Positions 1 through 10,424 of a stretch of DNA of 64,000 nt are shown here, piece by piece. Made by a program: the position numbers and the translations under genes. The stretch covers positions 38,679,106 to 38,743,105 of the forward strand of contig CM055097.1 of NCBI GenBank assembly GCA_029204225.1, read 5' to 3'. The notes beneath the pieces were generated by a model. The model made no database searches, had not been told where the DNA came from, and saw nothing but the letters and a program-made list of their open reading frames with translations. This DNA is from Diphasiastrum complanatum (lineage: Eukaryota; Streptophyta; Lycopodiopsida; Lycopodiales; Lycopodiaceae). Positions within the stretch are counted from its first letter, which is position 1, and the number at the start of each line of letters is the position of its first letter.

Positions 1-12
1 TCTTGCCTAAAA

Positions 13-28
13 CGCGATCATGATCGCG
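13..28. repeat. 16-bp perfect palindrome
   Basis: CGCGATCATGATCGCG reads identically on both strands. It lies directly upstream of a purine-rich tract and a GA microsatellite. No function can be assigned from the sequence alone. Confidence 0.6.
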
Positions 29-58
29 CAAAGGGGGAGAGCGAGAGCGAAAACGAGG

Positions 59-84
59 GAGAGAGAGAGAGAGAGAGAGAGAGA
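59..84. repeat. (GA)n microsatellite
   Basis: About 13 GA dinucleotides in a purine-rich tract that begins near position 35. Confidence 0.9.
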
Positions 85-229
85 AAAGACAGGGATTGTT
101 CGTGATGCCGGGATCTCCCATGGCCAGATACCGGAGAAATGGGTGCAAATTTTGTGAGGCCACCTTCAATTCTTGCTTATGGAAGGGAGGGTGGGTGGCC
201 CCCCTTAGCTTACTATAACCATGTGCCAT

Positions 230-600
230 GCATGGGCCCACAATTCAATGAACTCTTGCCATGTGCCTTGCAAAGGTCAAGATCGACCAAAAATAGCAGG
301 GGCTCGACTCAATGAACATTTGCCATGTGGTAACTGCTCATTGATCAAAATAATGACATTCGAACGTACAACCCTAACATTTATGTTAAAATCAAGCACC
401 ACCCTCTAGAATGGCTATGTATGGACCCGCTTCAATGCAATAGTACCATGTGCCTTGCAAGGGTTTGTCAACACAATAGTATGGTTGAATCAATGGACGT
501 TTGCTATGTGGCATGTGTTCATTGATCAAAATATTGACATTGAAATGTACAAACCCGACATTTATGTGCAATTCTTTAAACCCTTACGTGACCCTCTCGT
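230..600. repeat. Diverged tandem duplication, about 190-bp unit
   Basis: The stretch around 245-385 is repeated at about 440-575. Both copies contain a CATGTGCCTTGCAA block, a TTTGC(C/T)ATGTGG block, a CATTGATCAAAATA block and an ACATTTATGT block in the same order and spacing. They differ by many substitutions and small indels, so the duplication is old. No coding potential is evident. Confidence 0.6.
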
Positions 601-1261
601 ATGTCTGCACACAAGTACTATCACATCTCATCCGTCGTAGTGTACGAATATCATGGGTCTGAAAATGCATGACCATTTAATGCCATGTACACTTAGATGC
701 CCATCTAAAGGTGGAAGTAAAGTGAGAGAGTGTATGTCTTACACTCACACTTCACCTTCACCCTTTTCGCCGCGTCCTTGGAAAGTCCAAAAGTATCTAG
801 GCGCCCATCCATGAGATTCTCTTCCACAGTTGATGATCTCATGCTCTGGTTTATCATAAGCACAAACTGTTCGCACTTTATACATGAGTCAGTTCTTGCT
901 CTACAAAGCAACCCCCAAACTCTTCTCCTACTTAAAGAGGCTAACACTAACCATTTTGGCCAGTTAGAGTGCGATGGACTATCTGCTTGCTTGGTAGGTT
1001 GAGAAGAAGCCAGCCTTGCTGGAAGTTATGTGTTGTAGTTTGCTGCCCTTTAAGATTTGCAGAGAGAGAAGTAAAACGACCCTTTCTGGTTACTGTTGGA
1101 AAGATCAGCAGAACTCTTCTATATTTCGATGGCTGTGAGGAAGGTGTTCTGATCATGCATGAATCAAGTGTGGTGTGAATTCTACTGGTTGCTAAGGAAA
1201 TTATCTGCTGGACCTGTTTTCGCTGTGAAGGCCATGGCTGTTGTCCAAACTTGCGTAGGCC
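600..1261. other. Unassigned stretch left of the first LTR
   Basis: Short overlapping open frames occur on both strands (about 705-1178), but none shows a recognisable domain, splice structure or codon pattern. Nothing is supported here. Confidence 0.4.
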
Positions 1262-2317
1262 AACTTATAGTAACTAACTTTGAAATCGTCAGTACTATAG
1301 TGATTACGTAGCCAAACAATTAAGCATTGAAGATTATCAGACAAATAATTAGTCGCGAAGAAATACAGAAACGCATACAATCAAAAACGAAACTGAACGC
1401 AATAAAGAATAGTATTGATTCAAAACAAAACAAAACTAAATGAGTACAATAAGTTGCGGATTGAAGCCGTGTACTCGATGCTATCTCTGAGAGGCTAAAA
1501 ATGAAAGTTTGAATTAATGTGCAATGTTGATGAGTAGTAGCGCAATAACAATCTCTAAAACAACTCTAAGAAGTGAGCTCGAATGCTCATGAGTGTTCAA
1601 GCTCGTAGGCTCGAGAGAGATGGAGAGCTAACTATTCAAACGCTTTTGATAATTCTGATTTTCAATGAATTAATCTGTATGAATATGAACAGCTATTTAT
1701 ACTAAGAAATTAGGTCATCAATTGTGATTGCCAATTGGTTGGTGATCCGCTGACATTTATTTGGTCCTTGTCATTGATTGCTGATAAGCGGTAAAATTGG
1801 CCATAAATATTTTGTCTAAATAAATGAACCAAAACTGTAGCTCTGTAGAAATGAACTAAAACAGCCACAGGTGACACAGTTAGGTTTTTCGCAAAAATGA
1901 CGAAAAAGCCAAAGGTGCCCTTAAATCTCATTTAGGGTTGCCCCATACTTTGCCAGAGTCATTTTCTTAGCATTTGAGGCTCTTTGAAAAAAGCAAAAAA
2001 TGCGACTCTGCATATTTGCACGAGATTCTTGATAGGCGAAAATGCAAAAAAGGCGACATTGCATTTTTACACGAGATTTCTGTCAGGCAAAAAATGTGAC
2101 ACTGTCGTAAACTCCGTGTAATTCTGCAGACTGTGTAAAATTACTTGTAATTTTGCAGACTGTGTAAACACACGAGAAAATCCGCAGAACTGGATAAACA
2201 ATGGATGAAGATTAAAACCGATTAGACGATTGGTAAGAAGGAGAATTATCCAACAATTATGACCTTGACAATGTTTATCATAAGTTTGATACACAGTTCC
2301 ACTTACTATTTTAAACA
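1262..2317 (-). repeat. 3' LTR of copia family A, copy 1
   Basis: The minus-strand LTR starts TGTTTAAAAT directly after the polypurine tract. Its low-coordinate end is where homology with the LTR copy at 36658-37625 stops (the AACTTATAGTAACT block). It contains a TATA-like TATAAATAG (1693-1702, minus). It also holds degenerate direct repeats in U3 (about 1980-2170) built from a GCGACATTGCATTTTT-like box. A short GA stretch near 1611-1633 is expanded to 54 bp in the other copy. Confidence 0.75.
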
Positions 2318-2327
2318 CTCCCCTTAA
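2318..2327 (-). promoter_or_regulatory. Polypurine tract of the family A element
   Basis: On the minus strand TTAAGGGGAG immediately precedes the LTR start TGTTTAAA. This is the position of the plus-strand primer in LTR retrotransposons and sets the boundary and strand of the element. Confidence 0.75.
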
Positions 2328-2740
2328 GAGTAAATGTGTATCTAAAATATAGACCCAAATATCCCAAAGTGGCTTAATCTTGAAGCTTCATTTGACTAGA
2401 TCATCCATCCAACCTGCTTCATCTTGATCTTCACCCTTATGCTCTTTATCCATGTCTTGTCTTTGATTTTGGTAGTGATGAGAATAACTCAAACTTAAAC
2501 CTAAGCTTATATAGATGTCAAAGCATATGAAATATGCACAATTATCCATAATTGATTATGTAGATCTACAAGCTTGAGTTGCTTATAGAACTTTTCTAAT
2601 TTTAGCCCTTTAGCAACAATTTGACTCCTATTCTTGATTATGCATCCCTGACAATAAAATTCGACCACATCGTACTCTAATCAATTACCTCCCATGTTTG
2701 ATTCTTGATCTACACATATTTGTGGATTTGGATCCAGACA

Positions 2741-3400
2741 TTAATGAGCTTCTCCTAGGTCTATCATTTTGAATTCTTGAGATAATAGCCTTTTGGTATC
2801 CTTTATCAATTTGATATTATTGCTGAATAACAATGTATCATCGACAGATAGCGTGATGATGATAAAAGATTGTCGAATGGCCTTGAAATAGACATGTAGT
2901 CTGCAAAGCTTGGTTCGAATTCTTGTTTGATAAGGCAAGAGTTGATTCGATGAAACCATGCTCTTGAAGACTGCTTCAAGCCATACAACACCTTATGGAG
3001 TTTACAGACTCGATCTTCTATATTGTTGCACGTAGCCTTCCAGCTGGATCATATAGATGTCCCCTTCGATAACTCCATTGAGGAATGTGCAGACTGAATG
3101 TTTGGAAGTAGTCGATATTGGAAATCTACAAAAGTTCCCTTGCCACTACTTGAGCCTTCCTTCTATCGATACTGCCATCTGCCTTGTTCTTTTTGCCTGC
3201 AGACAACTTAGTGACAGTATAAGTGTTAATCTTGATCAATGAGTTATATTCTTTATACATAGCTTCCTTCTAGAGATCTGAATTGACCTATGTGAGTGCT
3301 TCTTCGATTGTGGTTGGCTCCTGCAAAAGATAGTGAGCATACTCATCAGTGAATCTTACAAGCTGGGTTTGAATTCTCGATGATCTCCTAGGAGGTGCTA
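2741..3400 (-). pseudogene. copia reverse transcriptase remnant
   Basis: Two overlapping minus-strand frames carry the [11 protein letters not shown] block, a SVDDTLLF version of the YVDD catalytic box, and the following EFKMIDLGEAH motif. Further upstream (about 3060-3400) is a degraded RT N-terminal region with RRKAQVVA, corresponding to the usual R-x-KARLVA. Frames switch at about 2960-2990 and again upstream. RNase H (expected at 2330-2700) is not readable. Confidence 0.75.
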
Positions 3401-3780
3401 CTGACTACAAAATTTGATTATGTATCGACTACTCTTGAGTTGTAGCTTCTTGTTCTTCTTTCGAATCAATTCCTATAGATTGATTGCTCAAAGTTATCAA
3501 AATTTTATTTCGATATTCATAAGTGTTCCAGATAGGAACGATAGGGAGAATCTGGTTCTTGCCCTTCAAGTTGATAAACTAATTTTTGACAAATGTAATG
3601 TCCCTACTAGTAAAAACTCTATATGTTGAAATATTATACATGCCATTTGAAGAAGAATAACCAACAAAATTAGTTTCAATAGAATGCTTGTCCAGTTTTT
3701 TTTTGGCATCTTTAGGGACTTGATCATAGGCAATGCAAGCAAAAACTTTTAAATGCTTTAATGAAGGTTTGGAAAATTCT

Positions 3781-4432
3781 TTAATGAAGGTTTGAAAAAT
3801 TCTTTAATGAAGGTTTGGATCCGGTCCAAACTTCATAAGGAGTTTTGCTATTCAGTAAACCTATATTTATACATTGATTCTGCAAATAGGCTATTGTAGA
3901 AGCAACATGTTGCCAAAAGGACTTAGGCAATGATGCATGAGTGATCATACACTTGACATATTCGACTAAGGTTATGTTCTTTTTCTCTGCTAGTCCATTC
4001 GATTGAGGGGAATAGGAATCAACAAACTGTCTTTCGATACCACTTGTTGCAATACTTCTTGAATGCATTTGATATATATTCTCGGTCGTTGTCGGTTATG
4101 AGAGCTTTGATCTTTCTTCATATCTACAACTCATGATGCTTTTTATAAATTTTGAAGAAATGGAAGGCTTTAGATTTGTGCTTCATTAAATATACAACAA
4201 CTCTTCTCGAAGAATCATCAATGAATGTAATAAATGATTTAGCATCAAGCAATAATGGTTTTTGCATCGTGCCACATATATCGGACTTAATTAAGTCTAA
4301 GATATTTCTAGATACATGCTCATGATTCGACTTAAAAGGCCTTCTAATCTGCTTTCCTATGACACAACTTTGGCAGATTGGAGGGTCGATAATTTGATAA
4401 TAAAAATCAGGAACTAAAGAATGCTTAGACAT
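3781..4432 (-). pseudogene. copia integrase and GAG-pre-integrase remnant
   Basis: The 4124-4432 frame contains the zinc-finger end (C-x2-C in PPICQSCVIGKQ) and the first part of the catalytic core with DICGTMQ and FIDDSSRR, which carry two of the acidic residues. The 3781-4068 frame continues with SPQSNGLAEKKN, which carries the glutamate, and the downstream PYEVWTG. A frame break near 4070-4125 separates the halves. Confidence 0.8.
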
Positions 4433-4540
4433 ATTTGCAATAGCTACATGATTCAGGTGCCCAAGTATATAATGTCAAATAAATCCTTTATTAATCAAAA
4501 TCGAGCTGCTTAAAGCATGATCATGCTTGGAATTTGACGT

Positions 4541-5059
4541 GCACTCTTCCCTTTTATCCCAATGGGCCTTTCTTTTTTCTACCTTTCACATGACATGCAT
4601 AATGTTATAGTTCTTGTCAAATAAGATAAATATGAACCTTTCAACCACTTAATACATATATTCTTGTTATATTTTACTATAAAGATTTAAAATTTTCATT
4701 TGACTTTGACTTTTTAAAGTTACCTTTCAAATGGAAGGGCAATTTTTAAGTTTGTCATTCACATGACATGCTTTTGAAAATTTTGCCTTTCGTTGAAAGG
4801 CAAATTGGCCTTTGACGTGCATTGAAGCTTGCAAATGCCAAGCTAGAGCACCAAAATTGTAGATTTCTTTTGAGGTTTTTTGGAAGATCCTTTCATGCGA
4901 GCAGTAGAGAGAAGGAGAAAACCTTTTGCTTTTTTTTTCAAGCAATTATCTTTTTAGCAGTAGACCAACAATTAGAAAGTTGCGTAGGTAATTGGTAGGA
5001 GTTCAGTAACCTATCTGCTACACAAGCGTTCAGTTGGCTGCCAGACAAGCGATTAGTTT
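4541..5059. other. AT-rich spacer, unassigned
   Basis: The sequence contains a loosely repeated CACATGACATGC block (about 4588 and 4751) but no readable gene. The copia similarity ends near 4540 and the LINE similarity starts near 5060. Confidence 0.4.
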
Positions 5060-5527
5060 CTTGCTACACCCCTCTCTCGGGATGGGCTTTGTACTTTGGC
5101 AGATGTTGTTGTTGCTGATCCCACACGCGGTGACCTATTGCCTCGCTCTGCCTTCACATCAGAAGAAGCGGCAGGCGTGGCAACACAAGAGAAGGAAAAA
5201 AACTACTCCGACAGGCACCCCACTGATGCTTTCCTTCCCTTGGCTATTGAGACTTATGGCACCTTGCATCGACGCCTTGAGGATTTTCTTCGCATGTGTT
5301 CTCATCAGTCGGTAGAGCGTCAAGGTATTCCTGGTTCTATTCTCGTGGCTTCTTTCAAACAACGTGTTTCCATTGCCCTGCAACGTGCTTAGGCCCTATC
5401 TGTTCTGCAACGGGCGACGGTGGCTGGATCTGCTACATCTCATCTTCCTTCATTAGCCGACTCACCACCTCTTCACTTTTCTAATCTGCTGCAGTCAGTT
5501 GGCAGACTCCCACAGATATCATCATAG
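5060..5527 (+). pseudogene. LINE reverse-transcriptase C-terminal remnant
   Basis: The plus-strand frame carries the tail typical of plant non-LTR retrotransposon pol proteins. In order these are a VVVADPTR block, a YSDRHPTDAFLPLAIETYG block, CLH-like TLHRRLEDFL, and a QRVSIALQRA helix. One in-frame TAG (5390-5392) interrupts it and the same frame then continues to about 5527. Only the last 150 or so residues are present, the usual outcome of 5'-truncated LINE insertion. Assignment to the LINE class rests on recalled family resemblance. Confidence 0.6.
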
Positions 5528-5690
5528 TTTATGCACTTTTATTTTTAATGCCAGGATTTGGATTAATCTTAACTTTACTGCAAGCTTCGCTCTTGTTTGA
5601 GCCTACTTTTGTTTAAACTTCCCCTTCGGGGTGTATATATATCTCTTTCATCAATGTACCTACTTCTTTTTCCTATGAAAAAATGCACCA
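5528..5690 (+). other. Probable LINE 3' untranslated region
   Basis: This follows the remnant directly and contains a perfect CCCCTTCGGGG hairpin near 5620 and TA-rich sequence. A 3' UTR stem-loop is used for template recognition in several LINE clades. No clear poly(A) tail or target duplication was found. Confidence 0.35.
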
Positions 5691-5703
5691 GGGTGTTCTT
5701 TGT

Positions 5704-6720
5704 GTTAAACCTAGTTAAAGCTAAATCTCACAGAACATAAGCACATACTCCAACCCTTATAGATTTGAAAGGTTGCATCTTTTTTGCCTTGCTTTGCAAA
5801 GACAATACTTTGTGTTGATGTTGATGAATAGAGTTTGGAAGAAAGTCAATGTTAAAGGATGAATGCTTATGGCAATCTTGATTTTTGAGGTGTGGATATT
5901 GATGGAGGTGTGCAAGCATGGAAAAAAGTACATGATGCTTGATTCCACCAACAAGTGCACTTAACCCATCTTTTATTGCATGTCAGTTAGGTAGAAATAT
6001 GCATGCAAAATAGAAGATGTACAAGCTGACTTTTGCATGCCTTTTTGGCCTTGCCTTGCAAAGGCAATACTATGTGTTGAGGTTGGTCAATGGAATTTGA
6101 AAGAAAGTCAATGTTAAGGGTTAAATTGTGGGGGTGGTTCAAATACTTAAGATCTGGACCTTGGTGGAAGGCTAAAATAGCTTGCATGCATGAAAAGTCT
6201 GCTTTTTTTATAAATGATATGCAATGAAGCTATGAAAAGCATGATTGTCCTTGACAGTTTGCATGAAAGAGAGAGATATCAAAGGACAAGTGGATGTACT
6301 ATCCCACAGATGTGAAATAGGTCAGTTTAGTCCAAGCCTCGAGCGTTTTGTATATACTCCAATTTGTAGCTCATTTACTAGGAACAATATGAAGAGATCT
6401 TGAGGATTTTGCATCAAGCTAGTCTATCTCTCTATTTGCATACTGGTGGATCCAATTCTTTGATTAGTGTGAGTACTTTTCTCTCTAGTCTCTACTCATA
6501 CAATGGGTTGTGGTTCACATATGTAAAGCCAATTTGATCATTTACACTTGCTTTTTATTGCTCTTTCTTACATATCAAGATAGCATCAATTTTAGCTTGC
6601 AAATATTGGTGATAGAACTATTACTAGTAATGCAACCAATCACTCTTGTGGATTGAATGAATCTATTTATGGTCCTAATTTTACTTTATTTCATATGATA
6701 TCAAAGCCAAGTACAAGAAG
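5704..6720 (+). repeat. Possible decayed LTR and primer-binding site
   Basis: The stretch begins TGTTAAACC and ends TTATTTCA, followed by TATGATATCAAAGCC (about 6699-6713). That tail resembles an initiator-tRNA-Met primer-binding site with mutations. The layout suggests a plus-strand LTR of an old element into which the copia at 6746 inserted. No second copy exists in the window, so this is tentative. Confidence 0.3.
5778..6190. repeat. Diverged tandem duplication, about 265-bp period
   Basis: The block at 5778-5935 (TTGCCTTGCTTTGCAAAG, then GAAAGTCAATGTTAA, then a GGTGGA block) recurs at 6045-6195 in the same order. A palindromic TTTGCAAAG or CTTGCAAAG core lies at the start of each unit. 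Confidence 0.6.
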
Positions 6721-6745
6721 AGGAGTGAGGCTTTGATCAAGATTT

Positions 6746-7690
6746 TGATGGAAATAATTAAAAAAACAAATGAATGTTGTGCAAATCTATCAGGCTCTAT
6801 AACGAAATGGAACAAAACAAAACGAAGCGAAGCGAAGCGAAACTTGAACGAGCTCTGATATTGATATTGCTAAAGCGAAGTAATCACGAAGCGAAATGAA
6901 ACGCAAAGCAAAAAAATAGTCACGAACGAAATCAATTCGGATGGAGTTCGAATATGATTGCTGGTCACTGCCTGCTATATCATTCCTACAATCCTCCAGA
7001 ATGTAGATAGACACTGCTGACCTACGTTATAGATTAATACAGCATTCAACAAGATTGAACCAGTGTGCAGAATTTATTGAACAAGTAAATGAGATACACG
7101 AATAATAACAGACAATAATTCATTTGAGATTAGAGAAAAATTCAGAATAATATATGCATAATGGCTACAATATCATCTATTAATCCTCTTGAGATTGAGC
7201 ACTGTGTGATAGACCCACACAGCGCATTGGTGTGAGAGAAGTGGTGTTCTCCCACGAATAGTGTCTCGCTTACTAGTGGACTTCTCTGATCTCTGTGGAT
7301 CCTTCTTACAAAATTGTCTCGCTCACTAGCAGACTTATATATATTTTTTTGTATTTTGCGTCTATCTGTATATATTTGATGCATCTAGCAAATGTGTATA
7401 TATCGCGAACCTTTTCGTATCACTTCGAGTAACATTCCTAATCAGACAGAGTAAACATCTATAAGTAATCATGGATTACAAGAGTGGTGGGTTAGGCACG
7501 TCCTAACATTTTTCTACTGATGTCACCATATCAGATCAAAGATTTGTACTTCATAGTACTTGGTTGATCTTCCTGGTCCTTTGGAGCACGAAGTGTTTTG
7601 CGTCACGAACATTTTCATTTCGTGTCTTTTCGTCAAATTGAGAGTTGAAAGCTAGCAGAGATTTGGTAATAGAAACGTTTTGTTTCTTCA
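6746..7690 (-). repeat. 3' LTR of the 6.7-16.2 kb copia
   Basis: This is a 945-bp copy, homologous throughout to 15299-16207. Near its low end it has a run of GAAGC/GAAAC pentamer-like repeats (6820-6845), longer here than in the other LTR, which partly explains the length difference. Confidence 0.9.
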
Positions 7691-9261
7691 GCTCCCTCTC
7701 AAAGCGTGATAGCTTGATGACTCCAATATCTCGAACAGACCTTTGTCTAAGTCCTTTGTGAAAATGTCAGCAACCATCTCCTTCATTCCAATGAAAGTAG
7801 TCTGCAGCTTCTTCTTCTCGATCAGATCCCTTGTCAAGTGGTACTTGATTGCGATGTGTTTCATCCTTGAGTGAAACACATAATCCTTTGTCAGATGTAT
7901 TGCGGATGTATTGTCCATCTGCAAAATTAGAGGTTCATATCTCGTTTCACCTAGTTCATCAAGGAACTGTTGGAGCCAAATGATTTCATTGGCCATCTTT
8001 GCTGCTCCTACGTATTCTGATTCGCAGGATGACTGAGCCACGATGGTCTGCTTTTTGTTGACCCAGAGCTACTCCTGACGCGATGGTACTTCTTCATGAG
8101 ACACTTTTGCAATCATCCTTAAGAGATGCCCGGCTAGCATCACTAAAAACATTTGGAACCCTGCATCACGAGAATGACACAATCCAAAATACTTCGTTAA
8201 TTGAAGGTATTGCAAGATTCATTTCGCAACAATGAGTCAGATTTGTACTGAATTGGCTCATCCTGAACACGACATAAGCAATGTCAGGACGTGTGTTATC
8301 TGCAAGATACATTAGTGATCCAATTAGCTTCTTGTATGGTGTATGTTGCATCAATTCTCTTTTCTCTTTAGTCTTCGAGCAATCTTCATTTGCTAAGATT
8401 GTTCCTGCAAGCATTGGAGTATTTGCTCCTTTGTAATTTAGCATCCTGAAATCTTCTAAGATCTTCTGAGTATATATGGACTGATGAAGGTACAATTTCC
8501 CTTCCTCATAGTCTGTCAATCTGTAAGCCAAGATAACATCTGGCTTCTCCTAGGTCTGCAATCTCGAAATGTTTCGAAATGTCATACTTCACCTCAGCAT
8601 TAAGCTCTTCAATTTTGCAGAGTATCAGAGTGTCGTCCACATATACAGCTACAATGATGATCTTCCCATCTGTAATTCCTACATAAACATTGGAATCAAC
8701 TATTAGTGGCTTGAATCCTAAAGATTTCAGGGCTTTATCTTTCTTCTTATACCATTGTCGCGTTGATTGCTTCAGACCGTAGATACTCATGAGCATTCTG
8801 CATGCATAAGTAGGAAGTGAATGCATGTAGGAAAATTCGAAATGTAGCCATGCAAGAAAACTGTCTTTTCGTCCATGATGTGAATCCTGAGATTTTAAGC
8901 TGCTGCATATGCAAATAGTAGGTGTAGGGACGGATGTTTCATGACAGGAGAGAAGGTCTCAGCATAGTCAATACCATTATCTCTGAGAAAACCCCTTCGC
9001 TACAAGTCTGGCTTTATACTTTGAAATATTTCCATTCGGTCCATACTTCAGCTTGTATACCCACTTGCATTGTACAGTCTTTCGCTTATCTGATAGTGGC
9101 TGAAACGTCCATACCTCATTCTTCTTCATGGAACCCATCTCCTCATTCATGGCTTGGATCCATTTGTCCTTCTCTGGACATTCAATTGCTTTCTCGAATG
9201 TCTGTGGTTCTCCATTGAATCCACAAAACTCTTCTGATGTAGAAGCTGCGTTGTCTGGCAC
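7688..9261 (-). pseudogene. copia RT and RNase H, frameshifted
   Basis: The RT N-terminus (8977-9261) has KWVYKLKYGPNG and YKARLVAKGFSQ. The middle (8506-8826) has YGLKQSTRQWY and an intact YVDDTLIL catalytic box. The next part (8166-8531) has YKKLIGSLMYL and RPDIAYVV. RNase H (7688-8041) has SSCESEYVGAA, a MDNTSAIHL block and the TKDL end typical of copia. Each part is in a different frame, and the segment with the first catalytic aspartate (about 8830-8970) is poorly readable. Confidence 0.88.
7691..7704 (-). promoter_or_regulatory. Polypurine tract of the 6.7-16.2 kb copia
   Basis: On the minus strand CTTTGAGAGGGAGC directly precedes the LTR start TGAAGAAAC. It marks the 3' side of the element. 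Confidence 0.85.
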
Positions 9262-9452
9262 AAATCTTGCTGGTGCTCATCTTACCCTTTATACATGCAT
9301 CACAGGTCATCGAACTGGTTGCATTCGAGATGCTCACCTTGTGATTGCTCCATGATGGCTTGCTTGATATAGTGTCATTGAATTCATATGGCATAGTCTC
9401 CTTTGCCATAGAATATCTGACAAATCATCATGGGTTTGATGCACTTGATCTG
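9182..9452 (-). pseudogene. GAG-pre-integrase part cut by the nested element
   Basis: The minus strand encodes the degraded LW-x-RRL-x-H-M-N zinc-binding block, then CDACIKGKMS with the second cysteine pair. After about 9263 it passes straight into sequence of the RT linker, so the integrase core was deleted. The other side of this gene continues at 13824, beyond the nested element. Confidence 0.75.
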
Positions 9453-10284
9453 TGTGGAAAAAGTACAAAACGGACCAAGAGTGGATTCTAATCTGATCCT
9501 CAAGAGGGATTGGTTGTCAGATTACTTGATCTATCAATCTACTTCAGATTAAGATCAATCTAGATCAATTCTAGACACAAAATCCTAACAAGAACAATCA
9601 TTAATTGAAGGCAAGTGTACTTTCTGGTTTCACACGTGTGAAACACTATCTGAGTACGGACTCCAACCTGAAAATCAAGTACACATTGATAGAACCTCAA
9701 AACAATCAAAACAAATGTAGACAAATGGAGAGAATCACTCAAAATTGCTTCCAAAACCAAGATTGGTGTCTCACACTGATTATGGCCAAATGTGGCTCTA
9801 TATATACAATAAGTGGGAGCTCGTGGTACTGATCATCCCTTTGATCCCACATGTGTGAAGGTGCTTTGTCATATGATGATTCATCATGCAAAACTGACAC
9901 TTGGACAAAACCTTCTATTTTGAGCACTTTTGGTCCATTTTCCTTCTATATGGAGATCTACTTGAAAATCTTCTAGAAGTCAAAATTCGTCTACTTCAGC
10001 TTATTCCACACATGTGAGCTGTCCTCTACACATGGGATGTGACACCTAACCAAAGGATGTGGCTCATGCAAGCAATAGATTGATGCCATGTGTCATATGT
10101 CTAGAAAACTAGTTTTTGGCCTTTTTAGCCACTAGAACTTGAATTAAATCATATGTACAACCTATATGATTATGGTACATGACAAGTACACTATTTTCAC
10201 ACATGGGAACAGGCTCCACACATGTGTGTTTATCTATATACAAGATTTTTGGCCTCTACCAAGCTTATTTTTGCATTTTTCACA
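9453..10284 (-). repeat. 3' LTR of the nested element
   Basis: The minus-strand ends are TGTGAAAAA and TTTTTCCACA. Differences from the 5' LTR seen by eye are at about 9475, 9487, 9647 and 10111. It contains an 18-bp perfect palindrome with a G-box core at 9627-9644, and several CACATGTG-like E-boxes further along. Confidence 0.95.
9798..9807 (-). promoter_or_regulatory. LTR TATA box, 3' copy
   Basis: GTATATATAG on the minus strand lies about 480 bp into the LTR, a position suited to the U3/R promoter of the element. The same sequence sits at 13337-13346 in the 5' LTR. Confidence 0.6.
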
Positions 10285-10298
10285 CTCCTCCTCAAAAA
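10285..10298 (-). promoter_or_regulatory. Polypurine tract of the nested element
   Basis: TTTTTGAGGAGGAG on the minus strand sits directly before the LTR. It closely resembles the tract of the copia at 20126-20139 (ATTTTTAGGAGGAG), which suggests a shared replication machinery. Confidence 0.85.
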
Positions 10299-10424
10299 TC
10301 TAGCTTGGTAAATCTAGCTTGATGGAAAACATGATGATCTCGAACTTGACTCCATGGGCTGAATTGGTCTTTGCTAGTTCAAAAGGTGTGAAGATCAGCC
10401 AATGATCTTGATGTTGATCTGAAA

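Larger units (their letters stand above)
1262..4540 (-). mobile_element. Ty1/copia 3' half, family A (LTR, RT, integrase)
   Basis: Read on the minus strand, the order is GAG-pre-integrase, integrase, reverse transcriptase, polypurine tract and 3' LTR. No 5' LTR, gag or protease is found upstream, where the sequence changes character near 4.54 kb. No target duplication can be checked. The same family occurs at 34155-37625 on the other strand, with matching integrase wording and a homologous LTR. Multiple frameshifts make it inactive. Confidence 0.8.

Noticed and set aside
705-1178. Overlapping 70-90 codon frames on both strands
   Set aside because: No domain, splice signals or composition bias. 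The overlap on both strands suggests chance.
9605-9927. Open frames repeated identically at 13144-13466
   Set aside because: They lie inside the LTRs and are duplicated because the LTRs are duplicated, so they are not genes.
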